DNA of 64,000 bases from CAVPMN01 sp963706425 (lineage in GTDB: Bacteria > Actinomycetota > Acidimicrobiia > Acidimicrobiales > Acidimicrobilacustridaceae), in NCBI GenBank assembly GCA_963706425.1, contig CAVPMN010000020.1:558001-622000 (forward strand), read 5' to 3'. This document shows positions 49,129 through 58,480 of the stretch, piece after piece (the first letter of the stretch is position 1; each line of letters begins with the position of its first letter). The notes under the pieces are model-generated. The model was not told where the DNA came from, made no database searches, and saw only the letters and a program-made list of their open reading frames with translations. A program made the position numbers and the translations under genes.

Positions 49129-50697
49129 CTACGTAGCCTGCGTTAGCGCCGCCGCATCTGACTGAACTGGATCGCGCGGATCTGGCCGTCGCTGCTGAGC
49201 CCGGGTGACGGCATCGTTGGCGATGCCCTTGATCATTCCCGGGAACACGAGTTGGTGAAACGGCGCGACGACATACCAATACACGCGGCCGAGCAGCCCA
49301 CGAGGTCGATAGCGGGCTGTTTGCACCAGCAACGTGCCGTCGTGGACTGGCTCCATCGACCAGGAGAGCCACGCCTCCCCTGGGAGACGCATCTCCGCGT
49401 GGAGAACGAGTAGCCGATCATCTTCGATGTCCTCGACCCGCCAGAAGTCCACCGGCTCCCCCACGCCGAGACGGTCGGGGTGACGGCGGCCCCGCCGGAG
49501 CCCAGGGCCGCCGGCGATCTGATCGAGCAGGCCGCGTAGCTTCCACAGGAACTCCCCCGTGTACCAGCCTCTATCGCCGCCGATGGCACATACGGCCTCC
49601 CACGTGGCATGAGGATCGGCCTGGACCACGACCGTGCGCACATCGGTCAGCTCCGTTCCGCCGGTCCACTCCGGATCGGTCGCCGCCGACTGCCAGACCG
49701 GCGAGGACGCGTCGTCGAACTTCGTGGGCACGTCACCCACCGCCGTTCGGCCGATGGCGAGGTGGATCGCCTCGGCCAGCGGAACCCGATCGAACGGGAA
49801 CAACGCCTCGGCTCGATGGTCGTTGACGGTCACCGAGTTGACGAGCGAATCGACGAGCGGCCGGGCCAAGCGTGCCGGCACCGGCGTCACCAGGCCGACC
49901 CAGAGCGATGACAGGCGCGGGGACAGGACGGGGACCGGGATCAGCCGACGTTTCTTGAGCCCGGCCTGCTGGGCGTACACCGCCATCATCTCCGCGTAGG
50001 AGACGACGTCAGGCCCACCGATCTCGAGCACGCCCGAGAGCGGCCCCTTCTCTTCGATGACCGCGACGAGGTAGCGCAGCACGTCGCGGATCGAGATGGG
50101 CTGGCACAGCGTGTCCACCCACTTGGGGGTGACCATGACGGGCAGGACCTCGGTGAGATAGCGGAGCATCTCGAAGCTCGCCGAACCCGCACCGATGACC
50201 ACCGCAGCCCGGAGCTCCACTGTCTCGATCGGCCCGGCGGCCAGCGCGGCGCCGACATCGTGGCGGCTGCGCAGATGAGCACTGAGCTCGCTGCGGTCAT
50301 CGCCGAGCCCACCGAGATAGACGATGCGCCGCACGCCTGCTCGCTCCGCTGACCGACGGAAGTTCTCTGCGATCGCACGCTCGCGTGCGACCCAATCCTT
50401 TCCCTCGCCGATGCTGTGCACCAGGAACACCGCAGTGTCCATACCGGTCATCGCCTCGGTGAGGTCATCGGCGATGTCGGCGCGCACCACCTCGACCTGA
50501 TCGCGCCACGGTGCCGGGTCGAGCTTGCGCGGCGTGCGGGCCACACAACGAACCTGGTGGCCGCGGCGAAGCAACTCCGAAACCAGGCGCCCGCCGACAT
50601 AGCCCGACGCGCCCGTCACCAGTACACGCCGGACCTCCGGCGAGGATTCCTCGGCAAGGTCGGGCTCAGGTCCGTCAGCGTTCATGGATGCATGCAC
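49129..50697 (-). CDS. SDR NAD(P)-binding protein fused to DUF2867
   Basis: A 522-residue protein. The N-terminal Rossmann part (VTGASGYVGGRLVSELLRRG, VRCVARTPRKLDPAPWRDQV, IVYLGGLGDDRSELSAHLRS) is an atypical SDR like NmrA, with VELRAAVVIGAGSASFEML and a Gly-rich VLEIGGPDVVSYAEM. The C-terminal DUF2867 domain (about 350-500) includes FDDASSPVWQSAATDPEWTG, GLLDQIAGGPGLRRGRRHPD, DFWRVEDIEDDRLLVLHAEM, PGEAWLSWSMEP and YRPRGLLGRVYWYVVAPFHQ, a family-like string. Such fusions are common in actinobacteria; an oxidoreductase is probable and the substrate unknown. It starts far upstream of vapB on the other strand. Confidence 0.9.
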   Translation of the reverse strand: MHASMNADGPEPDLAEESSPEVRRVLVTGASGYVGGRLVSELLRRGHQVRCVARTPRKLDPAPWRDQVEVVRADIADDLTEAMTGMDTAVFLVHSIGEGKDWVARERAIAENFRRSAERAGVRRIVYLGGLGDDRSELSAHLRSRHDVGAALAAGPIETVELRAAVVIGAGSASFEMLRYLTEVLPVMVTPKWVDTLCQPISIRDVLRYLVAVIEEKGPLSGVLEIGGPDVVSYAEMMAVYAQQAGLKKRRLIPVPVLSPRLSSLWVGLVTPVPARLARPLVDSLVNSVTVNDHRAEALFPFDRVPLAEAIHLAIGRTAVGDVPTKFDDASSPVWQSAATDPEWTGGTELTDVRTVVVQADPHATWEAVCAIGGDRGWYTGEFLWKLRGLLDQIAGGPGLRRGRRHPDRLGVGEPVDFWRVEDIEDDRLLVLHAEMRLPGEAWLSWSMEPVHDGTLLVQTARYRPRGLLGRVYWYVVAPFHQLVFPGMIKGIANDAVTRAQQRRPDPRDPVQSDAAALTQAT

Positions 50698-50852
50698 CTT
50701 TCAGAGAGAGCACGCCGGTGCAGGAGCAAAGCGTACGGCCGACCAGAGATATGCGTCGGCTCAGGACCCGGATCCGAGCGGGTCGGCACTGCACCACGAT
50801 TTGCGGGCGCTCCCTTCTCGAACACCCGAGAGCCTTAGGTGCGCGTCAGAGC

Positions 50853-50884
50853 TTGATATCCTCATCGCAACGACTTGATATCAA
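50853..50884. promoter_or_regulatory. vapBC operator: TTGATATC repeats
   Basis: TTGATATC at 50853-50860 recurs at 50875-50882, where it extends to the palindrome TTGATATCAA (50875-50884). The two lie 22 bases apart, two helical turns, just before the AAGGAG site of vapB. A TATCCT that could be a -10 box overlaps the first copy. VapBC complexes usually bind such repeats to control their own gene. Confidence 0.6.
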
Positions 50885-50893
50885 GGAGACACC

Positions 50894-51097
50894 ATGGCGC
50901 GCACAGTGATCGATGTCGACGACGAGAGCCTGGCCGCCGCCGCCAAGGTGCTCGGCACCTCGACGAAGGTCGAGACGGTGAACCGGGCACTGGCCGAGAT
51001 CGCAGCCCGCAAGGCACGTCTCGCGTTCCTCGACGACCTGGACGAGGCTGCGGCCGACCTGGCCGATCCCGAGGTGATGGGCCGGGCCTGGCGTTGA
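50894..51097 (+). CDS. vapB: VapB-type antitoxin
   Basis: A 67-residue antitoxin. A ribbon-helix-helix start (RTVIDVDDESLAAAAKVLGT, STKVETVNRALAEIAARKAR) is followed by an acidic C-terminal arm (FLDDLDEAAADLADPEVMGR) that normally blocks the toxin. It overlaps the toxin start (TTGA) and has the operator and AAGGAG upstream. Because the toxin gene is cut short, this antitoxin may have no partner here. Confidence 0.88.
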   Translation: MARTVIDVDDESLAAAAKVLGTSTKVETVNRALAEIAARKARLAFLDDLDEAAADLADPEVMGRAWR

Positions 51098-51284
51098 CCC
51101 GCCTCTACCTGGCCGACAAGTCTGCACTCGAGCAGCGACGCCACAGCCGAGCAGCCCACGATCTGCTCGCCCTGCTGCTGTCGGAGGGGGCGCTCGCCTC
51201 GTGCCATCTCGTGGCCCTCGAGGTCCTCTACTCGGCCCGCAACCGCAAGGACTACGAGAAGCTGCGCCACGACATCGAACCGAC
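51094..51284 (+). pseudogene. vapC: VapC PIN-domain toxin, 3' end missing
   Basis: The reading starts at TTG 51094 overlapping vapB and gives TRLYLADKSALEQRRHSRAA, SEGALASCHLVALEVLYSAR and NRKDYEKLRHDIE. The PIN-domain start (ADKSAL with the first acidic residue) and the second acid (ALEVLYSA) are present, but the rest of the roughly 130-residue domain, including the other metal-binding acids, is absent. At about 51284 the sequence turns into part of a different protein (an adenylyl cyclase). VapC cleaves RNA when free; this one is almost certainly inactive. The join may be a real deletion or an assembly chimera. Confidence 0.75.
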
Positions 51285-52352
51285 GATCTGCGACTCAGCT
51301 ACGGCGGCTTGCTCGGCCTGGCCGATGTCGCGGTCGGAGAGCACTACGTCGGACGCGCGGCGGTGGAGACGCGGCTGGGATGGCGAGCCGGTCCGAACAC
51401 CGTGGAGCTGGCTCGCGACACGTTCGCGGCGGTCGGAGGGCTCGATCCTCGCCGACACCGCAGGCGGCCGCGAGGAGCTGCGCGAGACGGTGCATCCGGA
51501 GCTGCGCGACATCGTCGACCATCTGTCTCCAGAGCGCTTCGCCGGCGCTGTCGTTCGAGTGGCTCGGCATGCACAGCGGCAACCGAGGGATCGGCCCGCG
51601 TCACCGCGGTGCGCCTGCACGATGACACCGGGCGATTCGCCGGGACCGCGCTCACCTACAAGCCGGCCGCCAGCATGGCGGTGCTCGGGGCCGTCGCCGG
51701 CGCCGGCGATCTGCGGCACTTCGAACGCATGCAGAGCGTCGCGAAACCGTCGCGGCGACCCGCGGCGATCCTGTTCGCCGACCTCGAGGCTTCATCACCG
51801 CTGGCCCGGCGCCTGTCGACCGCGAGCTACTTCGCGCTCGGTCGCCGCCTGGTCCGCGCCGCCGACCAATGCGTCATCGATGCCGGCGGTCTCGTCGGCC
51901 GCCATGTCGGAGATGGAGTCGTCGCGTTCTTCCTCGCCGAGACCGCCGGGTCGGAGTCCGCCGCCGCCCGCGCGTGCGTCACGGCGGCTCGAGCGCTGCG
52001 GGCGTCGCTCGGCGAGGTTGCCGAGCGCAGCGACCTCGCACCCGAGGACGTCAGTCCTGCGTTTCGGCCTGCACTGGGGATCGAGGCTCTACGTCGGCCA
52101 GATCACGACGTCCGGCCGCTCGGAGATCAACGCGCTCGGCGACGAGGTCAACGAGACCGCCCGCATCGAGGCCTGCGCCAGCGGGGCCGGGCCCTCGCAT
52201 CCAAGGACCTGTTGGAGCGGCTCGAACCCGAGGACGCGGCCGCCCTCGATCTGAACCCCGACGAGGCCACCTACGTGCTGCTGGGCGATCTCGATACGGC
52301 CACCGAGAAGGCCCGACGCGACGCCCCCGCCATCGCGGTCCGCAACATCTAG
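51285..52352 (+). pseudogene. Class III adenylate/guanylate cyclase-like gene, 5' truncated with five frame breaks
   Basis: Joined over three frames this reads DLRLSYGGLLGLADVAVGEH, RLGWRAGPNTVELARDTFAA, then (break near 51438-51440, GGG) SILADTAGGREELRETVHPE, (break near 51547) LSFEWLGMHSGN, (near 51584) ARVTAVRLHDDTGRFAGTAL, then the cyclase domain RRPAAILFADLEASSPLARR (first metal Asp) and VGRHVGDGVVAFFLAETAG (second metal Asp), (near 52053) LRFGLHWGSRLYVGQITTSG, SEINALGDEVNETARIEACA, and (GGGG, 52183-52186) ASKDLLERLEPEDAAALDL to the end. Four shifts add a base and one loses one. The N-terminal portion is missing at the vapC join. The density of breaks is greater than elsewhere, so decay or bad assembly are both possible. 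Confidence 0.75.
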
Positions 52353-52477
52353 AACAGACACCCGGTGCTCACATCGGACGGATGCGGTGGATGGGCGCGT
52401 CGGATCCCCGACCAAGGCGGGTCGCGTCCTAGGGTGTCGACCCGGAGGCCCGTCCGCCGACCCGAAACGGAGACACA

Positions 52478-53266
52478 TTGCGCATCGACGGCTCGACCAT
52501 CCTGCTCACCGGAGCGTCGTCCGGCATCGGTGAGGCCCTCGCCCCACTGCTGGCCGAGCGGGGCGCCACCGTGGGCATCGTGGCGCGGCGCGCCGACCGC
52601 CTCGAGGCGACGCTCGAGCGCTGCCGCGCCCACACCCCCGCATCCCGCATGTGGGCAGTCGACCTGTCCGACCTCGACGCAGCCGAGGCCCTGGTCGCCA
52701 GCGCCTGGGAGGCGTTCGACGGCGTCGACTGCCTGATCAACAACGCGGCCATGGGCAAGCGCAAGCTGGTGCTCGACCACACGCCGGACGACCTCGAGGT
52801 GGTGATGCGCACCAACTTCCTGTCGCCGGTCCGCATGGGCATCGCCATGCTGCGGCGAATGGTCGAACGGGGCTCGGGCACCCTGGTCAACGTGGCGAGC
52901 GGCGGCGGCCGCTTCGGCATCGTGCACGAGTCGGCCTACTGCGCGGCCAAGTTCGCCCTGTCGGGGTGGAGCGAGGTCGCGGCGATGGACCTCGCCGACG
53001 AGCCGGTGGAGATCAAGCTGATCCAGCCCGGCAAGATCGACACCGAGATCTGGATCCCGGCGGAGGGCGAGCTCCCCGGCGTGCCCGGGCCGTCCGCCAG
53101 CGCCGAGGAGTGCGCCCTGGGCATCGCCGAGGCCCTCGAGACCGACGGGTTCGAGTTCATGGTGCCGGCCGAGCTCGGCGACCACGTCACCATGAAGTAC
53201 GCCGACATCGACGGCTGGATCGAGCTCATGGCCGCCATCGGCCGCGACAAGCTGTCGGCAGACTGA
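52478..53266 (+). CDS. Classical short-chain dehydrogenase/reductase
   Basis: A 262-residue SDR from TTG 52478. TGASSGIGEALAPLLAERGA is the nucleotide loop, NNAAMGKRKLVLDHTPDDLE the NNAG-like motif, NVASGGGRFGIVHESAYCAA the catalytic Ser-Tyr-Lys region (YCAAK), and IKLIQPGKIDTEIW the PG motif. NAD(P)-linked oxidoreductase of unknown substrate. No close partner; it lies between the cyclase remnant and the convergent broken monooxygenase gene. Confidence 0.9.
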   Translation: MRIDGSTILLTGASSGIGEALAPLLAERGATVGIVARRADRLEATLERCRAHTPASRMWAVDLSDLDAAEALVASAWEAFDGVDCLINNAAMGKRKLVLDHTPDDLEVVMRTNFLSPVRMGIAMLRRMVERGSGTLVNVASGGGRFGIVHESAYCAAKFALSGWSEVAAMDLADEPVEIKLIQPGKIDTEIWIPAEGELPGVPGPSASAEECALGIAEALETDGFEFMVPAELGDHVTMKYADIDGWIELMAAIGRDKLSAD

Positions 53267-53327
53267 CCGCAGCGGGGCGTCGCCGCTGGAGGCCGGTCGC
53301 CTGCGCGGACGGTGGTGATCCCTGCCG

Positions 53328-53699
53328 CTAGATCCTCTGGAGGTGCGAGGGGAACACCGTGACCGTCGCATGCCCGTCGTCGCCTCGATGAGCTCGGCGA
53401 AGGACGGCCGCACACTTCGACGGTGCACCCCCCGCCCGACCTCGAGGAGCCGGCCGAAGACGATCGCCCAGGCCGGCGATGTGGGCGAGCAGACGTGTTC
53501 GCCCCCCAGTCCTCGTACGCCTCACGCACCACAGCACTCCGACTGCGTCCTCGTTGAAGAACCAGTCGTACTGCGTGCAGCGGGTTCACCCTTCGGCTGA
53601 TCTCCACGGCCTGGGCCGCCAACCGCTTGAACTCGGCAAGATTGCCGCTGGGAATGCTCTCGAACCTGGCCGTGATCTGAAGCGATCCATCGAGGTCAC
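53328..53699 (-). pseudogene. Broken quinol monooxygenase-like (ABM domain) gene
   Basis: Pieces in several frames on the minus strand follow the order expected of an antibiotic-biosynthesis-monooxygenase-like (YgiN) protein: LQITARFESIPSGNLAEFKR and LAAQAVEISRR, YDWFFNEDAVGVL, VVREAYEDW, LLAHIAGLGD, VFGRLLEVGRGCTVEVCGRP, AELIEATTG and TVTVFPSHLQRI followed by TAG (53328-53330). The implied protein is about 115-120 residues. At least five single-base changes are needed to join them. The start region overlaps the end of the SnoaL-like gene (GTG at 53699). Either decayed or badly sequenced. Confidence 0.68.
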
Positions 53700-54121
53700 C
53701 CGTCGGCCGGAGGGCTGTCGGGGATCGCGCCGAGCTGCTGCATCATCGACAACATGTCCATGACGCCCCAGTGCTCGCACACCAGTCCGGCGTCGTTGAA
53801 TCGCATGATGTCGATCATCTGCACCTCGATCTTCGCTCCAGAGGGTGGCATGCCCATGAACTCCCCCTTCTGGGTTCCCGTGGCCAGCACCCGGGCGATG
53901 GCGCGATCACCGCTCGGCAGGATCTCGACCGCCTCCATGTGCAGGTCGGGGAACGCCGATCGGTACATGCGGAACAGCTCGAGCACCCCCTCCTTCGAAG
54001 GAGCGAGACCCGGCACCTCCTCGTGCTCGACGAAGTCGTCGGCAAGCAGCTCGCCGAACCCGTCGATGTCACCAGCATTGATCAGTTCGTAGGTGCGACC
54101 CATCGTCGCGCTGTGATCCAT
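53696..54121 (-). CDS. SnoaL-like ester-cyclase family protein
   Basis: A 141-residue protein with the site GGAGGAG before ATG 54121. It shows the SnoaL/NTF2-like pattern: GRTYELINAGDIDGFGELLA, DFVEHEEVPGLAPSKEGVLE, RMYRSAFPDLHMEAVEILPS, IARVLATGTQKGEFMGMPPS, QMIDIMRFNDAGLVCEHWGV. This is the ester-cyclase branch (polyketide cyclase relatives); the usual substrate is a small cyclic or open ester. No polyketide synthase is nearby. It lies in a run of four same-strand small genes after the LuxR-type regulator. Confidence 0.88.
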   Translation of the reverse strand: MDHSATMGRTYELINAGDIDGFGELLADDFVEHEEVPGLAPSKEGVLELFRMYRSAFPDLHMEAVEILPSGDRAIARVLATGTQKGEFMGMPPSGAKIEVQMIDIMRFNDAGLVCEHWGVMDMLSMMQQLGAIPDSPPADG

Positions 54122-54149
54122 GGTTCTCCTCCGGTTGATTCGACAGTGA

Positions 54150-54473
54150 TCAGGTCGACGCCACGTCGGCGCCGGTCCACTCCTCGATGACCGACAGATC
54201 GGTGAAGGTGGGAGCCCCCTCGAAGATGTCGGCCATCACCGCCCGGGCCTTCTCCAGACGTTCGGCCCGACGTGGATCCTGTTCGCGGGCGCGTGCCTGT
54301 TCCTCGCTCTCGAACACCACGAGCGTGAGGATCCGACTGGCGTCGTTCTGATCACGCAGGATCAGCGTCCGAACCAGTCCCGATCCGGGCTGCTCGGCGG
54401 CGCGGATCTCCTTGGTCATCTCCCCGACGTCCTTGCCCGGCTTCAGCGTCATCTCGATCAGCTGTGCCCACAT
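54150..54473 (-). CDS. Dimeric alpha/beta-barrel (ABM-like) protein
   Basis: A 107-residue protein with the ferredoxin-like pattern of ABM-type proteins: MWAQLIEMTLKPGKDVGEMT, AEQPGSGLVRTLILRDQNDA, ILTLVVFESEEQARAREQDP and MADIFEGAPTFTDLSVIEEW. These act as small monooxygenases or haem-binding proteins, but no catalytic residue is sure. It lies 28 bases before the SnoaL-like gene, in the same operon. Confidence 0.78.
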   Translation of the reverse strand: MWAQLIEMTLKPGKDVGEMTKEIRAAEQPGSGLVRTLILRDQNDASRILTLVVFESEEQARAREQDPRRAERLEKARAVMADIFEGAPTFTDLSVIEEWTGADVAST

Positions 54474-54506
54474 GTTCGATCCTCCGTTTCTTGGTCTGAC
54501 CGGCGG

Positions 54507-54857
54507 TCAGATGCGGTCGATGTCGAAGTCGAGCACCAGTTCGGGCGGGTCGATCCCGCTGGCGAGGTCGGTGTCGTGAACCTGCTCGACCAGCTCGCGG
54601 AACCAACGGTCGAACGGGCCCTCCGAGGCACCCAGGACCGCGAACGCGGCCGCCAGGTCGTCGGCCTCGAGGTAGATCACGGCGACGTCCGCTCCGGGCT
54701 GGTGCTGTATCCAGACGCTCTCTCTGGTGATGCCGGCGCGGCGCCGGGAGTCCTGATGGGCCTCCTTGCGCTCACCTCTCCAGCAGGAGGCCAGCGCGAT
54801 GCGGTCTGCTTCGGTCTGGCCGGCCACGAGCGGAAGGGCGAAGGCAACGGCCTGCAT
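54507..54857 (-). CDS. DUF6176 family protein
   Basis: A 116-residue protein matching the DUF6176 pattern: FALPLVAGQTEADRIALASC, SRRRAGITRESVWIQHQPGA, VAVIYLEADDLAAAFAVLGA and GPFDRWFRELVEQVHDTDLA. The family is unassigned, likely a small alpha/beta-barrel. It begins 37 bases after the LuxR-type regulator gene ends, so it probably shares its transcript, and is followed by the ABM-like gene. Confidence 0.8.
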   Translation of the reverse strand: MQAVAFALPLVAGQTEADRIALASCWRGERKEAHQDSRRRAGITRESVWIQHQPGADVAVIYLEADDLAAAFAVLGASEGPFDRWFRELVEQVHDTDLASGIDPPELVLDFDIDRI

Positions 54858-54894
54858 GGCATCGAGTTTGCGGTGCGAGCTCAGGTACGAGACA

Positions 54895-57759
54895 TCACTC
54901 GATCGAGCGATTCACCACCTGGGCGAGCGCCACCCGGTTCGAGACGCCCAACTTCGCGAACACGTGTCGGAGGTGCGTGTTCACGGTGTGTGGCGAGACA
55001 TAGAGCCGGCGGGCCACCGCACCGTTCGTCAGGCCCTCGGCCACGAGGAGCGACACGGCCTGCTCGGTCTTGGTGAGGCTCGCCCAGCCGCTGGCCGGCC
55101 GGTTCCTCGAACCGCGAATGCCGGGCCGGACGCCGATGGCGCGTAGCTGGGCCCGTACGCGGCCCGCCCAGGCCTCCGCGCCGGCACCTTCGTGGCGCTC
55201 CAGCGCCTCGGTGAGCAGCGCCGCAGCCTCGTCCCGCCGCCCTGCCTGGGCCAGCACCCGCGCCGCGTCTTCGCAGGCGCCGGTGAACTCGATCAGCAGC
55301 GACGTCTCCCGGAGGATCTCGACAGCCTCCATCAGCGGGCCGACTGCGCCGTCGATCAGGCCCCGACAGCGCAGCGCGAGGCTGCCCACCGTCGGCACCT
55401 CGGGCGCCAAGGCGGCGCTGTCCGCGACGGCATCTGCGACCTCCGACGCCAGGTCGCGATGACCCAGCACCAGCGCCAGGCGGACCAGATCGGCGGCGAG
55501 GCAGCGGTGGTAGTAGCGGTCGTCGTGCGCGGCTTCGAACCGCCAGCACCGCAGCAGCACGTCGTAGGCGCCTTGCAGGTCGCCCTCGGCTTCCTTCAGA
55601 CCTGCCCACGCAGTCGCGACGACACCCGCGTTGTAGGGCAGCTCCCCGTCCTCGAACAGCGTGGGTACGCCGGCCAAAAGCTCGTGCGCGTTGCGGTGAT
55701 CGCCCTTGGCGGTCGCGATGACAGCCCGGTAGGCGAGCGATTGCGACAGCAGCAGTGGGTGGTCCTTCTCCTTCGCGGCTTCGCCGCTGGCGATCAGGCC
55801 CGGCACCGCGTCGTCCCAGTCGCCGATGGCGAAGCACGCCTGAGCGTCTGCGACCAAGGTGTCGGAGAGCCACCAGGCCGAGCCGAACTCGTCGTCGAGG
55901 GCGGCGCGGTAGGCCGCCCGTGCCTCCCCGACCCGATCGCAGTCGAACAGTGCGAGGCCGAGGAAGAACTTCGGATGCAGCGGCAGCGATCGCGTGTCGG
56001 GTGAGTCGGCGGCCAGCGTTGCGGCGCGTTGGGCATGCGCGAGGGCCTCGCCAAAGCGTCCGCCGCGGCCGACCGCCACGAGCAGCGCGGTCAGGGCGCG
56101 ATGGTCAACGCGGCGTCGCCAGCCTCCTCGGCGATCGAGAGGCCCCGGCGGGCAACTGCTTCCCCCGCACGATGATCGCCTGTGTACGTGTGCGCCCAGC
56201 TCTGGTGGGTGAGCATCGGCACCTCGACGCCAGCTTGCAGCCGAGACGAATCGGCGAGGCCGGCCTCGGCGACGGCGATGACCTCGACGGCTCGGTTCTG
56301 CAGCGCGAGCGCACCGAGCAGCGCAACACGCAGCGGGGCATCCACCTCGGCCGCATGTGGGCGGGCGAGCACGGCCTCGGCACGAGCCGACGCCTCGGCG
56401 ACCCTTCCGGCCGTCAGCGTTGCCGCGACGATCTCGGTCGACACGACGTCGGCATCGGGATGACCACCAGGCAGCAGCGCTTCAGCGCGTCGAAGCAGCT
56501 CGACGGCGACCGCGGGCGCCTGCACCGACGCCTCACGTGCGGCGGCCCGTAGCCATGCCACCGCCTCCTCGTCGCCCCGTTCTGCGCCGAGCACCAGATG
56601 GTCTGCCACGTCGAGCGGATCTGCACCGGCCTGCATGAGGGCGAGCGCCGCCTCGCGGTGCAGGAGCCGGCGGGCCGGTGCCGGCACGTGCTGATAGATC
56701 GCGTCGTGCACGAGCTGGTGACGAAACACGACCCGGTCACCGGACTCGTCGAGCAACTGGGCGTCGAACGCCTCGCCCAGTTGTGCGACCAGGTCGGCGG
56801 GCGGGCGGTGGGCGACGGCCGCCATGTCTCGCACCGAGACAGCGTCACCGAGCACCGCAGTGATCTGCAGCAGCTCCAGCGTTTCCCCCGACAGGTGCCG
56901 AAGTCGGCGAACCACGAGGTCGCTCATCGACGTCGGCAGCTCCGAGGTGGTCGCCTCGACCTCATCGTTGGTGCGTTGCAGCAGGCCTTCATCGTCGAGC
57001 GCGCCCAGCATGGCCGTGATCCAGAGCGGGTTCCCGCCGGCCTTGTCGAGAAGCGCGAGGAGCCGGGGACCGTGGAGCTGCTCCGAGCTCGCGACACGCG
57101 AGCGCCGCCACGTCGTCGGCCAGCAGCGGCTCCAGCGTCACCGTGCGCGCACCCGCGACCGCCAGGTCATCGAGCAAGCGAGCCGCCTCGGCCGACAAGG
57201 GGGCCGGCCGAGTGGTCACGACGACGAGCAGCGACGAGAGCGGCAGCCGGCGGACCACCGACGAGATCGCCATGAGGCTGGCCGCGTCGGCCCAATGGAT
57301 GTCCTCGGCCACCAGCAACACCGGCGCCTCGGCGCAGGCCGACTCGACGAGGTCGACGATCTCCTCGACGACCAGGTGGTGGGTGTCGCCGGCAGGTTGT
57401 GTCGGAGCAACAGCACCGTGACCGGCCAGCAGCGAGCCGATCGCCGCCCTGCGTGGGTCGGGCGACCGGCGCGTCAGACCGAGTGTCGTGGCGACGACGC
57501 CGAAGGGCCGGGTGCGCTCGAAGGGATGCGCCTCACCACAGAAGGCGGTCACACCATCGGCGAGCGCTCGGTCGACGAGGCGCTGAACGAGCCGGGTCTT
57601 GCCGATGCCGGCCTCGCCCTCTATCACCAGCGCTGCGGCTCGCCCCTCACCGACATCGCGGAGAGCTGCCAAGGCGACGGTGAACTCTGCGTCCCGCCCA
57701 ATCAGCTCATCCCGCGATCCCACGGCCAGAGCCTCCACCACGGCAGGATCGGAATCCAC
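54895..57759 (-). CDS. LAL-type LuxR-family ATP-binding regulator, two frameshifts
   Basis: About 950 residues. The STAND ATPase (AAA_16) is at the start: ELIGRDAEFTVALAALRDVG, Walker A GEAGIGKTRLVQ, LLVAEDIHWADAASLMAISS. A change near 57085 shifts frame to RLLALLDKAGGNPLWITAML and LGDAVSVRDMAAVAHRPPAD; a second near 56100 (needs one base) joins LSIAEEAGDAAL with DHRALTALLVAVGRGGRFGE and the TPR-like part. It ends in a LuxR-type HTH: LTKTEQAVSLLVAEGLTNGA, RRLYVSPHTVNTHLRHVFAK. LAL regulators couple ligand and ATP binding to gene control. Four small genes follow on the same strand. I think this is one gene. Confidence 0.86.
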
Positions 57760-57851
57760 CCCTCAACCCGGTCCCCCGATCAGCGCTGACTCTCCATCAC
57801 GCTCGACCGCGCCCACGGCCGACCGGTCCCCGGGGTAGCTGGGTCGGAGAT

Positions 57852-58421
57852 TCAGCCCCGGCCGTGCCCCTTGCCCTGAGCGCCTGTGGCCCCGTGGCTC
57901 CCGGCATGCGCCGGAGGGCCGGCTTCGTCATCGGTCTCCTCGTCGTCGGCCGTCTCGTCACCTTCATCGGCCTCGGCGTCGTCCTCCGCGTGCGCCGGCT
58001 TGCCGGCGTCGCTGCGGGCGACCTCGCTCACGCAGGCGCCGTGCTCGGGGCCCGGTGGGCAGTTGTGCGCAGCATCGGACACCGCAGCACCATGGTTCGC
58101 CCAGCCCGTGTCATCGTCGGCCTCGGGGCCGTCGCCGTCGACTTCCTCGCCCGCGCCTTCGTCAGCGTCGAGGTCGTCAGTGTCGACGTCGACCTCGTCC
58201 ACGACGTCGTCGTCGTCGACAACGTCGGTGCTGTCGGTGCTGTCGCACGGTTCGAGTCCATCGACCTCGGTGCCGGTCGTGGTGCAGTCGGGGGCGGGGA
58301 TGGTGATCGGGTCGTCGGGTGGTGGCGAGCCTTCGTCCTCGAGGGCAGCGGAAACGCCCACGAAGGCGAGCGAGACGGCACCGACGGCCAGGACAGGGAT
58401 GAGTGCTCGAGGGAAGCGCAT
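57852..58421 (-). CDS. Secreted acidic low-complexity protein
   Basis: A protein of about 189 residues from ATG 58421 with a signal peptide (ALIPVLAVGAVSLAFVGVSA, cleavage near ALED). The mature part is strongly acidic, with runs such as TDVVDDDDVVDEVDVDTDDL and EADEGDETADDEETDDEAGP, then a small Cys pair (NCPPGPEHGACVSE) and a Gly/His tail (GSHGATGAQGKGHGRG). No known family. Likely an exported, possibly calcium-binding, protein, suggested only by charge. It is next to the Calx-beta metalloprotease gene on the same strand, which may also bind calcium. Confidence 0.68.
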   Translation of the reverse strand: MRFPRALIPVLAVGAVSLAFVGVSAALEDEGSPPPDDPITIPAPDCTTTGTEVDGLEPCDSTDSTDVVDDDDVVDEVDVDTDDLDADEGAGEEVDGDGPEADDDTGWANHGAAVSDAAHNCPPGPEHGACVSEVARSDAGKPAHAEDDAEADEGDETADDEETDDEAGPPAHAGSHGATGAQGKGHGRG

Positions 58422-58480
58422 ACCGAGCAATCGCCGCCGTGAGCGCTAGCGATACTGCTCAGTGTGAGATTCGCTTCGCG

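Noticed and set aside
51285..52352. VapC-cyclase considered as a designed fusion protein
   Set aside because: The PIN domain is cut in the middle, the frames do not match and the cyclase has several further breaks.
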